A DNA stretch of 64,000 bases, taken from assembly GCA_900315565.1 (NCBI GenBank), contig OMZS01000001.1, positions 176,885 to 240,884 of the forward strand. The letters run 5' to 3'. Below are positions 63,695 through 64,000 of the stretch, piece by piece; within the stretch, counting starts at the first letter, position 1; every line of letters begins with the position of its first letter. A model generated the notes under the pieces. It saw only the letters and a program-made list of their open reading frames with translations, had not been told where the DNA came from and did no database searches. Source of the stretch: an uncultured Prevotellaceae bacterium. Its GTDB lineage: Bacteria; Bacteroidota; Bacteroidia; Bacteroidales; Bacteroidaceae. The position numbers and the translations under genes are program-made.

Positions 63695-63702
63695 CAAAGG
63701 TA
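63695..63702 (-). promoter_or_regulatory. Promoter box upstream of the 40-bp repeats
   Basis: Reads TACCTTTG followed by CACC on the minus strand, a full match to the -7 consensus. A transcript from here would run through all three repeats into the small peptide ORF (leader about 220 bases). Confidence 0.55.
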
Positions 63703-63842
63703 GTGGTTTTTGGGGCAACAGCCTAGCCTTGCGAGCGGTTTCTGTCCGAGCAGCCGCTTTTTTTGATGTAGGTCAAAAACGCTATTCCCGCGAGTTTTCC
63801 ACACATTTCTCACGATAGCGAAACCATCTCACAGCGTTAAGA

Positions 63843-63905
63843 CAAAATTCTCTAGCTTGAATTATTCATAGTGCCACAAGGCGGAAGCAGCTCCCCTCCC
63901 CTCTT
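63843..63905 (-). repeat. Inverted, truncated copy of the 12.1-kb GC repeat
   Basis: About 60 bases match the reverse complement of 12135-12195 (shared CTGCTTCCGCCTTGTGGCAC and the TAGAGAAT motif). The copy breaks off exactly at the centre of the GC palindrome and runs directly into the next promoter. Confidence 0.85.
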
Positions 63906-63913
63906 TAACTTTG
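63906..63913 (+). promoter_or_regulatory. Promoter -7 box of the gene leaving the window
   Basis: TAACTTTG followed by CAG, about 63 bases before the ATG at 63977. Confidence 0.65.
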
Positions 63914-63976
63914 CAGTCTGAAAAGAGTGTCCTTACGAACTCTTAAATAATTTAACGTTCAAAAAATTGAGAAAAG

Positions 63977-64000
63977 ATGAAGAGAAATACCAGTTCTTCC
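63977..64000 (+). CDS. 5' end of a gene cut by the window edge
   Basis: Eight codons (MKRNTSSS) remain in frame to the window end, with a good promoter upstream. The product cannot be identified. Confidence 0.5.

Noticed and set aside
63556-63813. 85-codon minus-strand frame over the 40-bp repeats
   Set aside because: The sequence is repeat-derived, crosses the promoter box and has no domain features.

Overview
This window looks like chromosomal DNA from a Prevotella-like member of the Bacteroidales. The evidence is as follows. Most transcription units start just downstream of a TAnnTTTG box, often with TTTG about 20 bases upstream, which is the Bacteroidetes sigma-70 promoter. SecD and SecF are fused into one polypeptide. 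Outer-membrane lipoproteins are common. Several families are typical of this phylum: DUF4271 next to hemD, DUF6089, DUF6242, a BACON-domain lipoprotein, DUF4369 and M16 peptidases. The pyrE / SRPBCC / argH order also fits. I see no prophage, no complete insertion sequence, no CRISPR array and no rRNA. The coding content is ordinary core genome; the unusual material lies between the genes.

Layout. 1-8 kb: argS, a short RNase H, ribD (minus), a beta-flower repeat protein, then prmC-recX-comF and metK. 7.7-11.7 kb: DUF4271, hemD, rnpA, yidD, tyrS. 11.7-18.5 kb: a repeat-rich gap, two exported proteins, tRNA-Gln, kduI-kduD, HU (minus), a rhomboid protease and an exo/endonuclease-phosphatase protein. 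18.5-24.5 kb: secDF, an ADP-ribosylglycohydrolase (minus), tRNA-Arg (minus) with a triplicated promoter, and a secreted GH5 glucanase. 24.5-41.2 kb is almost all minus strand: pyrE, SRPBCC, argH, two surface lipoproteins, tRNA-Gly, tRNA-Leu, a TPR lipoprotein, a thioredoxin-fold lipoprotein, comM-like, an AAA ATPase, DUF4153, two lipoproteins and metG. 42-45.4 kb: an L-cysteine desulfidase/serine dehydratase-like gene and dsbD. 45.4-51.4 kb (minus): a beta-propeller protein, an M16 peptidase, a DUF2975 + XRE pair and xerD. 51.5-54.6 kb (plus): aroQ, an O-methyltransferase, rbfA and a LolC/E-type permease. 54.7-63.2 kb (minus): an envelope block transcribed as DUF6242, DUF6089, uppS, bamA, three ompH/skp genes and murI. 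63.3-64 kb: a small unannotated membrane-peptide gene behind a repeat array, and the first codons of a gene leaving the window.

Functionally the window joins outer-membrane biogenesis (bamA, three Skp-like chaperones, uppS, murI, yidD, secDF, a LolC/E-like permease) with housekeeping enzymes (argS, metG, tyrS, metK, rnpA, rbfA, xerD) and a few carbohydrate functions (GH5, kduI/kduD).

The most striking feature is the intergenic DNA. It holds heptanucleotide arrays that run through stop codons, AACGNT hexamer arrays that recur as Asn-rich linkers inside lipoproteins, and hairpin elements with perfect 28-47 bp arms. It also holds a dispersed family built on TCTAGAGAATTT, and tandem duplications of a whole promoter module. 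The best candidate for something undescribed is at 63330-63702 (minus): a promoter box, three copies of a 40-bp repeat carrying GTGCAC dyads, a 32-residue single-helix membrane peptide ORF, and a terminator.
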